Position numbers and translations under genes: made by a program
In this document: one piece after another, positions 29,499-37,653 of the stretch
Layout: the number at the start of each line of letters is the position of its first letter
Numbering within the stretch: the stretch's first letter is position 1
Origin: Brachybacterium sp. FME24
GTDB lineage: Bacteria > Actinomycetota > Actinomycetes > Actinomycetales > Dermabacteraceae
Assembly (NCBI RefSeq): GCF_014897705.1
Contig: NZ_JABUXV010000013.1
Span: 1 to 64,000, forward strand
Reading direction: 5' to 3'
DNA: 64,000 bases
The notes under the pieces: generated by a model
What the model was told of the DNA's origin: nothing
The model's database searches: none
Seen by the model: only the letters and a program-made list of their open reading frames with translations

Positions 29499-29540
29499 CT
29501 CTCAGTCCTTCGCTCTCAGTCCTTCGCTCTCAATCCTTCC
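29499..29540. repeat. 14-bp tandem repeat at the rsmI 3' end
   Basis: Three copies of a 14-base unit (CTCTCAGTCCTTCG), the third with two changes. The third copy includes the rsmI stop codon at 29530-29532, the same layout as the larger array at the prs stop. Confidence 0.85.
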
Positions 29541-30372
29541 GGCGCAGCGCGAGGTCATAGAGCTCACTCGCGCTCACCCCGGTGTGCCCCTTGGCCAGTT
29601 CCTTGGCGGCGTCCTTGAGCCGCTCCCCTGCTGCGGCTCGGGCCAGGACCAGCTCGACGAGCTCCTCCGCGCTCGCCGCGATCGGTTCGGCCCCCGCCAC
29701 CACGATCACGATCTCCCCGAGCACCTCGGTGCTCCTCGCCCACGTCGCGAGCTCTCCCAGTGACCCGCGGACGACCTCCTCGTGGGTCTTCGTCAGCTCT
29801 CGGGCGACGGCTGCGGTTCTCTGCATCCCGAAGGTCTCGACCATGGTGGCGAGGGTCGCGGCGGTGCGACGGGGCGATTCGAAGAAGACCATCGTGCGCT
29901 GCTCACCGGCGAGCGGTTCGAGCGCGGTCGCCCGCCTGCCTTCCCTGCGCGGAGGGAACCCCTCGAAGGTGAAGCGGTCCGGTGCGATGCCGGAAGCGGC
30001 CAGGGCCGTCAGCACGGCGGAGGGCCCGGGGATCACCGTGACCGGGTGACCTGCCGCGGTCGCCGCACGCACCGCGCGGTATCCCGGGTCGGAGACCACG
30101 GGCATACCGGCGTCGGTGACGATGAGGACGCGCCGGCCCTCGGCGAGCGCCTCGAGCAGCACCCCGGTGCGCTCCTCCTCGTTGTGCTCGTGGTACGAGA
30201 GGATGCGCCCGGTGGTCACGACCTCGAGCGCGCTGACCAATCGCGCGAGGCGCCGGGTGTCTTCGGCAGCGATGAGATCGGCCTCCCCCAGCGCCCGCAT
30301 CAGGCGCACGGAGGCGTCGAGCGGATTGCCGATCGGGGTGGCGGCGAGGGTGAGGACTCCGGGCTCGAGCAT
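29530..30372 (-). CDS. rsmI: 16S rRNA (cytidine-2'-O)-methyltransferase
   Basis: Tetrapyrrole-methylase-fold enzyme that methylates a cytidine in the decoding region of 16S rRNA. The 280-residue protein has [60 protein letters not shown] and the SAM-binding [16 protein letters not shown], then [12 protein letters not shown]. The ATG at 30372 lies 6 nt after TAGCAT (leaderless). Divergent from pmt. Confidence 0.95.
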   Translation of the reverse strand: MLEPGVLTLAATPIGNPLDASVRLMRALGEADLIAAEDTRRLARLVSALEVVTTGRILSYHEHNEEERTGVLLEALAEGRRVLIVTDAGMPVVSDPGYRAVRAATAAGHPVTVIPGPSAVLTALAASGIAPDRFTFEGFPPRREGRRATALEPLAGEQRTMVFFESPRRTAATLATMVETFGMQRTAAVARELTKTHEEVVRGSLGELATWARSTEVLGEIVIVVAGAEPIAASAEELVELVLARAAAGERLKDAAKELAKGHTGVSASELYDLALRRKD

Positions 30373-30378
30373 CCGACC

Positions 30379-30384
30379 ATGCTA
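30379..30384 (-). promoter_or_regulatory. -10 box of rsmI
   Basis: TAGCAT on the minus strand, 6 nt before the ATG at 30372. Confidence 0.55.
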
Positions 30385-30438
30385 GCCAGGTGCGGGCCCC
30401 CTGCGAACCGGCATCCGGGCACTCCGGTGCAGATGACT

Positions 30439-30444
30439 TAGCAT
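30439..30444 (+). promoter_or_regulatory. -10 box of pmt
   Basis: TAGCAT, 6 nt before the GTG at 30451; decides that start over the GTG at 30445. Faces the rsmI -10 box 54 bp away. Confidence 0.55.
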
Positions 30445-30450
30445 GTGCGG

Positions 30451-32052
30451 GTGCACACGGAGGAGGAAGCGACCCCCCGCGCCGACGTCGAGAACGAGCC
30501 GGGCGCGCTGCTGGCCTCTTACCGCCGTCGGCTCAACACCTTCGATCTTCCCGTGTCCCGATGGGCCTGGGCGGGCGCCATGGCTCTGTTCGGTCTGGCG
30601 CTCGTGCTGCGTCTGTGGGGTCTGGGCGCGATCGAAGAGCTGATCTTCGACGAGACCTACTACGTCAAGGACGGCTACGCCATCTCCCAGGAGGGCGTGG
30701 AGATGTCGTGGCCGGAGGAGCACGACCCGGTGTTCGAGTCCGGTGATGTCGACACCTACGAGGGGACCGGCTCGTACGTCGTCCATCCGCCCCTGGGCAA
30801 GTGGCTGATCGGTGCCGGGATGATGGTGCTCGGGCCGGACAGCCCGTGGGGTTGGAGACTGTCGGCGGCCGTGCTCGGCGCGGTCGCGATCCCGATGCTC
30901 GTCTTCATCGGACGTCGCCTGTTCCGGTCCACGACCGTCGGTCTCATCGCGGGCCTGCTGCTCGCGATCGACGGCATGCACCTCGTGCATTCACGCACCA
31001 GCCTGCTGGACCCGTTCGTGATGTTCTTCGCGCTCGCCGCCTTCGGGGCGCTCCTGATCGACCGTGACCGCTTCCGTGAGCGCTTGGCGCGGGAGACCGC
31101 GAGGCTGCACGCGAACGCCGTGCTCGCCCCTGCCCTGGGAGTCTCCGGGGGGAGCCGTCCCTGGCGTCTGGTCGCAGGGGTGCTGCTGGGCATGGCCTGC
31201 TCGGTGAAGTGGTCGGGTCTGTACGTCCTGGCGGTGTTCGGGATCATGACGGTGCTGTGGGACTGGTGGGCCCGACGCGCCGTCGCCCAGAAGAACTGGC
31301 TGCTGGGCGGCCTCGTCAAGGACGCGATCCCCGCGTTCTTCGCCACTGTCGGCACCGCGCTGATCGTCTACATCTCCTCCTGGTCGGGCTGGTTCGCGTC
31401 GTCTGTGGGGTACAACCGTCAGCTGGCCGAGGCCGAGGGCTCAGCGACCGGATGGGGGTTCCTGGACTCATTGCTGTCGCTCTGGCTCTACCACCGCCAG
31501 GCCTACGAGTTCCATGTCGGTCTCGACTCGGACCATCCCTATGAGGCGAATCCCCTGGGTTGGCCCGTGATGCTGCGGCCGACGAACTTCTATTACCGCT
31601 CCTACGAGTACGGGGAGAACGGGTGCGAGGTCGCCGAGTGCGCCTCGCACATCCTGTCCGTCGGCAACCCGCTGATCTGGTGGCTGGGCGCCCTCGCCGT
31701 GCTGGCGACCCTGGTGATCGCGATCATGCGGTTCGACGGGCGGGCTTGGGCCGCGCTCGCCGGCATCGCTGCCGGGTACCTCCCCTGGCTGCTGTACATG
31801 GACCGCACGATCTTCACCTTCTACGCGGTGGTCTTCGAGCCGTGGCTGATCCTGTGCCTCGCCTACGTGCTGTCGCTGGTGATCGGCTCGGCCCGTGCCG
31901 ATCCGGAGAGACGCCTGGCCGGAGGTCTCTTCGCCGGTTCGCTGCTGGTGCTGATCGTGCTGGTCTCCGCGTTCTTCTGGCCGATCTGGACCGGACAGGT
32001 CATCGACCTCGACCAGTGGAAGTTCCGCATGTGGCTCCCGTCCTGGTCGTGA
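30451..32052 (+). CDS. pmt: Dolichyl-phosphate-mannose-protein mannosyltransferase (GT39)
   Basis: Polyprenyl-phosphomannose-dependent protein O-mannosyltransferase acting at the outer face of the membrane on secreted proteins. The 533-residue protein has about 10-11 hydrophobic segments, the first-loop acidic pair in LIFDETYYVKDGYAISQEG, the motif YVVHPPLGKWLIGAG, HLVHSRTSLLDPFVMFF, and a C-terminal four-helix domain (FAVV-type segment FTFYAVVFEPWLILCLAYVL). The GTG at 30451 is chosen from the -10 box position. The divergent rsmI-pmt pair is common in actinobacteria. Confidence 0.94.
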   Translation: MHTEEEATPRADVENEPGALLASYRRRLNTFDLPVSRWAWAGAMALFGLALVLRLWGLGAIEELIFDETYYVKDGYAISQEGVEMSWPEEHDPVFESGDVDTYEGTGSYVVHPPLGKWLIGAGMMVLGPDSPWGWRLSAAVLGAVAIPMLVFIGRRLFRSTTVGLIAGLLLAIDGMHLVHSRTSLLDPFVMFFALAAFGALLIDRDRFRERLARETARLHANAVLAPALGVSGGSRPWRLVAGVLLGMACSVKWSGLYVLAVFGIMTVLWDWWARRAVAQKNWLLGGLVKDAIPAFFATVGTALIVYISSWSGWFASSVGYNRQLAEAEGSATGWGFLDSLLSLWLYHRQAYEFHVGLDSDHPYEANPLGWPVMLRPTNFYYRSYEYGENGCEVAECASHILSVGNPLIWWLGALAVLATLVIAIMRFDGRAWAALAGIAAGYLPWLLYMDRTIFTFYAVVFEPWLILCLAYVLSLVIGSARADPERRLAGGLFAGSLLVLIVLVSAFFWPIWTGQVIDLDQWKFRMWLPSWS

Positions 32053-32235
32053 AGCTGGTCGTGAAGAGCGTGGATCACGACGGAGACGTGCGCGGCGCGA
32101 GACAGAGCAGCCCCCACCGGAAGCCCCCTCGCAGCGGCGGAACACCACCTGCAGCGGGAGGAGCATTGCTCTCCTGCTTTCCTGGGCCGCCGTGGCAACC
32201 CCCTGCGCATCGGTCCGGGTCGGGGTGATCACGGT

Positions 32236-32241
32236 TACTCT
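32236..32241 (+). promoter_or_regulatory. -10 box of malQ
   Basis: TACTCT, 6 nt before the ATG at 32248; predicts a leaderless mRNA. Confidence 0.5.
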
Positions 32242-32247
32242 TGCCGC

Positions 32248-34368
32248 ATGGCTCCGGATACCTCAGCGCTGCGTGATCTCGCCCGCGAACTCGGCGTCGG
32301 TACCGACTACTGGGGGTGGGACGGCACCCGGAAGGACGTCGCCGACGACACCCTGAGTTCCGTCCTGGCCGCGCTCGGGGCGACGGTGTCCACCGAGGCC
32401 GACATCGTGCGTATCCGGGCCGAGCGCGAGCGGGAGCCGTGGACCCGCACCCTGCCACCGGTGACAGTGCTGCGCGCGGACCGCGAGACCACCGTGCCGG
32501 TCCACGTCGATCACGGCACGACCGTCTCCGCGGACCTGCTGCTCGAGGAGGGTGGCCGTCGCTCGCTCGAGCAGGTCGAGGACTTCACCACGCCGTTCGA
32601 CCTCGACGGCCACCTGCGCGGGCGCGCCCGCTTCCGCCTTCCCTCAGGCCTGCCGCTGGGCTGGCACCGGATCGTCGCGCAGACCTCGACAGGCCCGCAG
32701 GAGGCTGATGTCGTCGTCACGCCCGCGCGGCTCACGGTGCACGAGGGCTTCGCCGCCCGCCAGGCCTTCGGCATCCAGGCGCAGCTGTACTCCGTGCGCT
32801 CGCCACGATCCTGGGGTATCGGTGATCTCGGCGACATGCAGGATCTCGCCGCCATCACCGGCGCGAGCCACGGAGCGGATTTCCTCCTGGTCAACCCCCT
32901 GCACGCCTCCTACCCGACGCCTCCGGTCGAGCCCTCGCCCTATCTGCCGGTGACCCGTCGCTTCACCAGCGTGCTCTATATGCGCATCGAAGCAATCCCC
33001 GAGTACCGGGACCTGCCCGAGTTCACGCGCCAGCGTCTCGCACTGCTCAAGGACGAGGTCGCCGGCTGGAACGATCGCACCGACCGCCTCGTGCGCGATG
33101 AGGTGCTGGCCGTCAAGCTGCAGGCGCTCCAGGAGCTCTTCGCGGTGCCGCGGACCGCCGGTCGGCAGGCCCTGCTGGATGCCTACCGCGAGCGCGAGGG
33201 CCAGGGTCTGGAGGACTTCGCGATCTGGTCGGCGATCGCTGAGCAGGTGCGCGGCACGAAGGAGCAGGTGCTCGCGGATCTCGACGCCGGCACCGTCCGT
33301 TGGGCGCGACGGGAGCTCGGCGACCGCATCGACTTCCAGATCTGGACGCAGTGGCTGCTGGACGAGCAGATGGGCGCAGCGCAGGCCGCCGCCCGCAACG
33401 CCGGCATGCGCATCGGGATCATGCACGATCTCGCCGTGGGCGTGGAGCAGATCGGTGCGGACGCCTGGCGCCTGCGCGATGTGCTGGCCACCGGCGCCAC
33501 CGTCGGAGCCCCTGCCGACCAGTACAACCAGCAGGGACAGAACTGGCATCAGCCGCCGTGGCATCCCGAGCATCTGCGCGAGGCCTCCTATCGACCCTGG
33601 CGCGACATGCTGCGCACGCTGATGCGGCATGCCGGCGCTCTGCGTATCGACCACGTGCTGGGACTGTTCCGGCTGTGGTGGATCCCCGAGGGCCATGAGG
33701 CGGCCGACGGCGCCTATGTCTCCTACGACCATGAGGCGATGATCGGCATCCTGTCCCTGGAGGCGGAGCGCTCCGGCACCCTGGTGGTCGGCGAGGATCT
33801 CGGCACGTTCGAACCGTGGGTGCGCGACTATCTCGTGGATCGCGGGATCCTGGGCACCTCGATCCTGTGGTTCGAGCATGATGGCGCGGGGCGGCCCCTG
33901 CCCGCCCACGACTACCGCACCCTGTGCATGGCGTCGGTGAACACGCACGACCTGCCGCCGACCGCCGGGTACCTGGCCGGTGACCATGTCTCCCTGCGCC
34001 ACGAGCTGGGTCTGCTCGAGCGGGACCTGGACGAGGAGCAGGCGGCGGATGCCCTCGGGCGGGAGCAGGTGCTGGACGTGCTGCGGGAGGAGGGCCTGCT
34101 GGAGCCCGCTGCGGATATCGAGCAGACGGTGATCGCCCTGCACCGTCATCTGGGGCGCACCCCCTCGATGCTGCTGGGGGTCTCCCTGGTGGACTGCGTC
34201 GGGGAGCGCCGGATCCAGAACCAGCCGGGCACCGACGAGGAGTACCCGAACTGGCGGATCCCGCTGGCCGACGCGCGTCAGCGCCCGGTGAGCATCGACG
34301 ACATCGCCACCGACGAGCGCACCGCGCGCTTGTTGGCGGCGGTGCGCGAGGGCATCAGGACGCGGTGA
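32248..34368 (+). CDS. malQ: 4-alpha-glucanotransferase (amylomaltase, GH77)
   Basis: Transfers alpha-1,4-glucan segments between maltodextrins in glycogen and maltose metabolism; cytoplasmic. The 706-residue length fits the actinobacterial form with an extra N-terminal domain (about 1-170). Catalytic features are the nucleophile aspartate 468 in ALRIDHVLGLFRLWW and the acid/base glutamate 516 in LVVGEDLGTFEPWV, with SVNTHDLPPTAGYLAG and YNQQGQNWHQPPW as further GH77 signatures. The ATG lies 6 nt after a TACTCT box. Its last 14 bp overlap the 3' end of the convergent luxS gene. Confidence 0.96.
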   Translation: MAPDTSALRDLARELGVGTDYWGWDGTRKDVADDTLSSVLAALGATVSTEADIVRIRAEREREPWTRTLPPVTVLRADRETTVPVHVDHGTTVSADLLLEEGGRRSLEQVEDFTTPFDLDGHLRGRARFRLPSGLPLGWHRIVAQTSTGPQEADVVVTPARLTVHEGFAARQAFGIQAQLYSVRSPRSWGIGDLGDMQDLAAITGASHGADFLLVNPLHASYPTPPVEPSPYLPVTRRFTSVLYMRIEAIPEYRDLPEFTRQRLALLKDEVAGWNDRTDRLVRDEVLAVKLQALQELFAVPRTAGRQALLDAYREREGQGLEDFAIWSAIAEQVRGTKEQVLADLDAGTVRWARRELGDRIDFQIWTQWLLDEQMGAAQAAARNAGMRIGIMHDLAVGVEQIGADAWRLRDVLATGATVGAPADQYNQQGQNWHQPPWHPEHLREASYRPWRDMLRTLMRHAGALRIDHVLGLFRLWWIPEGHEAADGAYVSYDHEAMIGILSLEAERSGTLVVGEDLGTFEPWVRDYLVDRGILGTSILWFEHDGAGRPLPAHDYRTLCMASVNTHDLPPTAGYLAGDHVSLRHELGLLERDLDEEQAADALGREQVLDVLREEGLLEPAADIEQTVIALHRHLGRTPSMLLGVSLVDCVGERRIQNQPGTDEEYPNWRIPLADARQRPVSIDDIATDERTARLLAAVREGIRTR

Positions 34369-34864
34369 CCTGGCCCCACGAATCACGCTGGTCCAGGAAC
34401 TCCTGCGCGGCCGTCTGGGCTCCTTCGAGCGTGTGGTGGGCGCCCCATCCGCACTGGATCTCGTTGGCGGCGGGCACGTCGTCGGCCGCGATCAGATCGC
34501 GCATCGTCGCCTCCAGCACGGGAGCGAAGGCCTCCGGGGTGTGGTCGCCGACCAGCAGCACGTAGAAGCCGGTGCGGCAGCCCATCGGGGAGACGTCCAG
34601 GACGTCATTGCTGTGATTGCGCATGTGCTCGGCCATCATGTGCTCGAGCGAGTGGACCGCCTCCGAGGCGAGGTGAGCGACGTTGGGCTGGGTGAAGCGC
34701 ACGTCGAGCTTGGTGAGCACGTCACCGCCAGGCAGCTCCTTGCGATCCGCGATCCGCACGTACGGGGCGACGACGGTGCGGTGGTCGAGGTTGAAGCTCT
34801 CGACATTCATGCGGGGAGGCTGGTTCTGCTCGGTTTGTTCTGTCTGTTCTGGCTGCTCTGACAT
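34355..34864 (-). CDS. luxS: S-ribosylhomocysteine lyase
   Basis: Cleaves S-ribosylhomocysteine to homocysteine and DPD, the precursor of autoinducer-2. The 169-residue protein has the iron/zinc site HSLEH (His71, Glu74, His75), catalytic Cys96 in DVSPMGCRTGFYVLL and ligand Cys138 in IQCGWGAHHTLEGA. An 18-residue Gln/Thr/Glu-rich tail (QTEQTEQNQ) precedes the usual family start at Met19. The ATG at 34864 is chosen because AGGAG precedes it and Met19 has none. A 16-bp tandem array lies upstream at 34899-34962. The 3' end overlaps malQ tail to tail by 14 bp. Confidence 0.95.
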   Translation of the reverse strand: MSEQPEQTEQTEQNQPPRMNVESFNLDHRTVVAPYVRIADRKELPGGDVLTKLDVRFTQPNVAHLASEAVHSLEHMMAEHMRNHSNDVLDVSPMGCRTGFYVLLVGDHTPEAFAPVLEATMRDLIAADDVPAANEIQCGWGAHHTLEGAQTAAQEFLDQRDSWGQVTAS

Positions 34865-34898
34865 GACTGGTCTCCTGGGTGGTCCGTGGGAATGATCG

Positions 34899-34962
34899 TC
34901 GGTGGGCTTCGCTGTCGGTGGGCTTCGCTGTCGGTGGGCTTCGCTGTCGGTGGGCTTCGTCG
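34899..34962. repeat. 16-bp tandem array upstream of luxS
   Basis: Four copies of a 16-base unit (TCGGTGGGCTTCGCTG) starting at 34899, 34915, 34931 and 34947, the last diverging at its final bases. It fills most of the 111-bp gap between the LysR-effector-domain gene and luxS on the strand read by luxS, so it lies in the luxS leader or promoter region. Confidence 0.9.
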
Positions 34963-34975
34963 CCGGCAGGACGGG

Positions 34976-35521
34976 TCAGCGGCTGGAGCGCGGGGTTCGC
35001 CCACGGACGACGCCGACGAACTCCTGGCGCAGGTCGTCGTCCTTCGCCCGCGGCCACGCCAGGGCGATGCGCGTCGGCTCGGCATCGGTGAGCGGCCGGT
35101 GTGTGACGTCCTTGCGGTGATGCAGGCGGGCCAGCGAGAGCGGGAGGCGCGTGAAGCCGACACCGGTCGCGACGACCTCGACCCGCTGCGCAGCGTCGTC
35201 GGGGTCAGCCGCAGGGATCTCGGTCTCGTCCCCCAGCTCCGTCGCAGAGAGCTCGTCATACAGACTCAGCGTGCTCTCCCCGCTCATGACCACGGCCGGC
35301 CGCTCCTCCCACAAGGGAATCACGTGGAGGTCATCGGCCTGCAGCGGGAGGCGCACGAAGCACATGTCGACCTCCCCGTGCTCCAGCACGGACCGCTGGG
35401 CCGAGACCGGCACTGGGACGGTCTCGAGAAAGGCGGGACGGCGTCCCGCGCGCCACCGGCGCACGAAACGATCAGGTTCGACGCCGGGCACGAAGCCGAC
35501 GCGCAGCACAGGGCGGGTCAT
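34976..35521 (-). CDS. LysR-type effector-binding domain protein without HTH
   Basis: A 181-residue protein resembling the periplasmic-binding-like half of LysR regulators: LRVGFVPGVEPDRFVRRWRA at the start, VPVSAQRSVLEHGEVDMCFV, IPLWEERPAVVMSGESTLSL and VVATGVGFTRLPLSLARLHH. There is no DNA-binding HTH and no room for one before the ATG at 35521, which directly opens the domain. Such stand-alone effector domains occur in actinobacteria; their role is not known to me. The last 45 residues depart from the family. luxS lies downstream on the same strand. Confidence 0.72.
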   Translation of the reverse strand: MTRPVLRVGFVPGVEPDRFVRRWRAGRRPAFLETVPVPVSAQRSVLEHGEVDMCFVRLPLQADDLHVIPLWEERPAVVMSGESTLSLYDELSATELGDETEIPAADPDDAAQRVEVVATGVGFTRLPLSLARLHHRKDVTHRPLTDAEPTRIALAWPRAKDDDLRQEFVGVVRGRTPRSSR

Positions 35522-35572
35522 GGCTCCAGCTTACGGCGAGCGACCCGCTGGACGCAGCACCGCCCGCCGCGT

Positions 35573-36415
35573 TCACCCCGTCGTCCGGGCCGAGCCGAGC
35601 ACGCGCACCAGGTCCTGGGTGAACAGCTCGGGTCTGCTCAGGTTCACCAGATGGGTGCCGTACCTGAGGTGCACGACCCGGCCCCGGGGAGCTGCGCGGG
35701 CGAAGGAGCGCTCGTGCCACCGCAGCTGGTCGAACCGCGGGCTCAGGATCGTGACAGGAACGGGGATCGACCGCAGGTCGGAGCGCAGGTCGAGCCCGGC
35801 GACCGCCCTCATCGCGGGGGCGACGACCTCGGGCCCGGCGCGGCCACCGCGCACATAGGCGTCCACTGCCCGCCGGCCCAGGAGCACGGACAGCACGGCG
35901 GGGGCTGCCTCGGCCGTCGGAGTGTCCGGGGCTGTCGGCGCCGTACTCAGGGTGCCGCCACTGCCACTGCCACGACCGGATCGCCACGAACCCGCCTTTC
36001 GTGCGGCACCGGGGAGCAGATCCACGGCGGTCATCGCGCGGCCGTAGAGGCCCGCGGTGAGCTCTGTCGGTTGCACCGCGGACCCGCAGACGGTGAGCGA
36101 GGCGAGCGGCGTGACAGAGGCGGGCGCCGCGACTGAGCACAGCTCGGCCGCAGCATGGATCGCGAGCATGCCGCCCAGGGAGGAGCCGACCAGGTGCACT
36201 GCGGCGGGGCCGACGGTCTCCGCCGCGGAACGGACCGCATCCAGGATCGTCGTGGTCGCCGCGGCGAGGGTGAACGGCTCGGCGCGCCGGGTCCCATGAC
36301 CGGGCAGATCCGGGGTGACCACCCTGTAGCCCGCGTGCCGAAGGCCCGGCCGCTGCAGGTCCCACTGGCTCGCGGACGTGCGGGTGCCGTGGACCAGGAC
36401 CACGGCCTCAGACAC
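35573..36415 (-). CDS. Alpha/beta hydrolase
   Basis: A 280-residue alpha/beta hydrolase. It has the oxyanion motif VLVHGTRTSASQWDLQ, VVTPDLPGHGTR, the nucleophile elbow GSSLGG and a late histidine in RYGTHLVNLSRPE. An internal Gly/Ser/Thr/Pro-rich insertion (about residues 143-168) lies in the cap region and looks like a lineage-specific expansion. Substrate unknown. Its start overlaps the stop of the next upstream hydrolase gene by 8 bp, and the two proteins resemble each other, so they are probably an old tandem duplication. Confidence 0.82.
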   Translation of the reverse strand: MSEAVVLVHGTRTSASQWDLQRPGLRHAGYRVVTPDLPGHGTRRAEPFTLAAATTTILDAVRSAAETVGPAAVHLVGSSLGGMLAIHAAAELCSVAAPASVTPLASLTVCGSAVQPTELTAGLYGRAMTAVDLLPGAARKAGSWRSGRGSGSGGTLSTAPTAPDTPTAEAAPAVLSVLLGRRAVDAYVRGGRAGPEVVAPAMRAVAGLDLRSDLRSIPVPVTILSPRFDQLRWHERSFARAAPRGRVVHLRYGTHLVNLSRPELFTQDLVRVLGSARTTG

Positions 36416-37127
36416 TGTCGACCGCCCGTGAGTGCCGCGCAGCTCGTCTCAGCACCTTGGCGAAGCGCTTGGGTCGCGAGAGGTTCGCGATATGGCCTGC
36501 ATCGTGGAGGATCACCAGCTCAGCATCCCCAGCGGCCTCCAGGAACAGGGCCTCGTGGCGGCGGAACGGGTCATGCTCGCCATTGACGAGGGTCAGCGGC
36601 ACGTCGATCCGGGCGACGTCGGCGAGAAGGTCGAGAGAACTGATGGTCCGAACCACCGTGCGCACCACCCCATGGGCGCGACCGCCCCCGTAATAGCGGC
36701 GGGCCGCCTTGCGGGTGTGGCGCCGTGCGAAAGAGCGCGTCACGCGGGAATCGGAGTCTCCGGGAAGCCAGTCCTTCATGGAGATCCACAGTCCGTAGAT
36801 GCGGGCCATCGCCGGCCCCGGCACGATCGTGCAGCCCGCAGCGACCACAGCCGCCAGCCGAGACGGATTCCATGCCGCCCAGTGCAGGGTCAGATACCCG
36901 CCGAGGGAAAGACCGACCAGCAGCGGTGGCTCGTCACAGGCAGCCACGGCCTCGTCGATCGTGGCCAGGGAGGACTCCAGCGTGAACGCCTCGTCCCGCC
37001 GCCGGCCATGCCCGGGAAGGTCCGGAGCGATCACCTGGAAGCCGCGCTCGCGGAGGCGTCGGGTCTGGCCCTTCCACATCGTGCGCGAGGATCGCACGGC
37101 ATGGATCAGCACGATGCTGGTGGTCAT
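36408..37127 (-). CDS. Alpha/beta hydrolase
   Basis: A 239-residue alpha/beta hydrolase with SIVLIHAVRSSRTMWKGQ (HAVRSSRT replacing the more usual HG motif), VIAPDLPGHGRRRDE, nucleophile elbow GLSLGG, the acidic residue in VNGEHDPFRRHE and the catalytic histidine in HDAGHIANLSRP. The ATG at 37127 follows GGGGAGGGA; the extra 16 residues upstream are not supported. It forms a two-gene operon with the hydrolase downstream (8-bp overlap). Substrate unknown. Confidence 0.85.
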   Translation of the reverse strand: MTTSIVLIHAVRSSRTMWKGQTRRLRERGFQVIAPDLPGHGRRRDEAFTLESSLATIDEAVAACDEPPLLVGLSLGGYLTLHWAAWNPSRLAAVVAAGCTIVPGPAMARIYGLWISMKDWLPGDSDSRVTRSFARRHTRKAARRYYGGGRAHGVVRTVVRTISSLDLLADVARIDVPLTLVNGEHDPFRRHEALFLEAAGDAELVILHDAGHIANLSRPKRFAKVLRRAARHSRAVDSV

Positions 37128-37252
37128 CGCGGTCCCTCCCCTACGCCGCCCGGCGGGCGGCCCCGGACGGGACACTACCGGCTCGACCCGGTCCGTGGGC
37201 AGGTCGCTCGGGAGGAGCAGTGCTCGGAAGCAGTGACGCCCCGGTTCGCCGG

Positions 37253-37258
37253 TAGATT
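37253..37258 (+). promoter_or_regulatory. -10 box of the gene at 37265
   Basis: TAGATT, 6 nt before the ATG at 37265. Confidence 0.45.
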
Positions 37259-37264
37259 GTGGTC

Positions 37265-37603
37265 ATGCCGAGCTACCGCATGCACCTGCCCATCGGGGAG
37301 CTGTTCCCGGGCACCTCCCCCGGAGATGTCATGGAGCAGGCTGCGCTCGCTCTGGGTACCCTCCACGCGGTGGAGAAGAAGGATGTCGAGGCCCCGCTGA
37401 TCGGCGACCGGCGGGTGGGCCGCGCGGTGCTGCGATTCGCCGTGGACGCGAGCAGCCGGGCCGACGAGGACGCCGCGGCGCGCCACGCGATCGCTGTGGT
37501 GATCGACCATCTCACCGGCAGCGTCGGACAGATCGCCCCCGCCAGCGCGGTGGTGCTCACCCGCAGCGCTGGCGGCCGTCTCCGGGCGATCTCTCCTTTC
37601 TGA
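37265..37603 (+). CDS. Small protein of unknown function
   Basis: I do not recognise this 112-residue protein. It has no membrane segment or signal peptide and appears as a compact alpha/beta protein (MPSYRMHLPIGELFPGTSPG, then AVLRFAVDASSRADEDAAAR). Support for its being real comes from a TAGATT -10 box 6 nt before the ATG, the same layout as other genes here, and from its filling the gap between two leftward operons; it faces the ABC permease gene tail to tail with 50 bp between. Confidence 0.5.
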   Translation: MPSYRMHLPIGELFPGTSPGDVMEQAALALGTLHAVEKKDVEAPLIGDRRVGRAVLRFAVDASSRADEDAAARHAIAVVIDHLTGSVGQIAPASAVVLTRSAGGRLRAISPF

Positions 37604-37653
37604 AACATGTGGCCTGCCGGACTGGATCGACCGCGCTCGCCCGGCCCGCCGGT

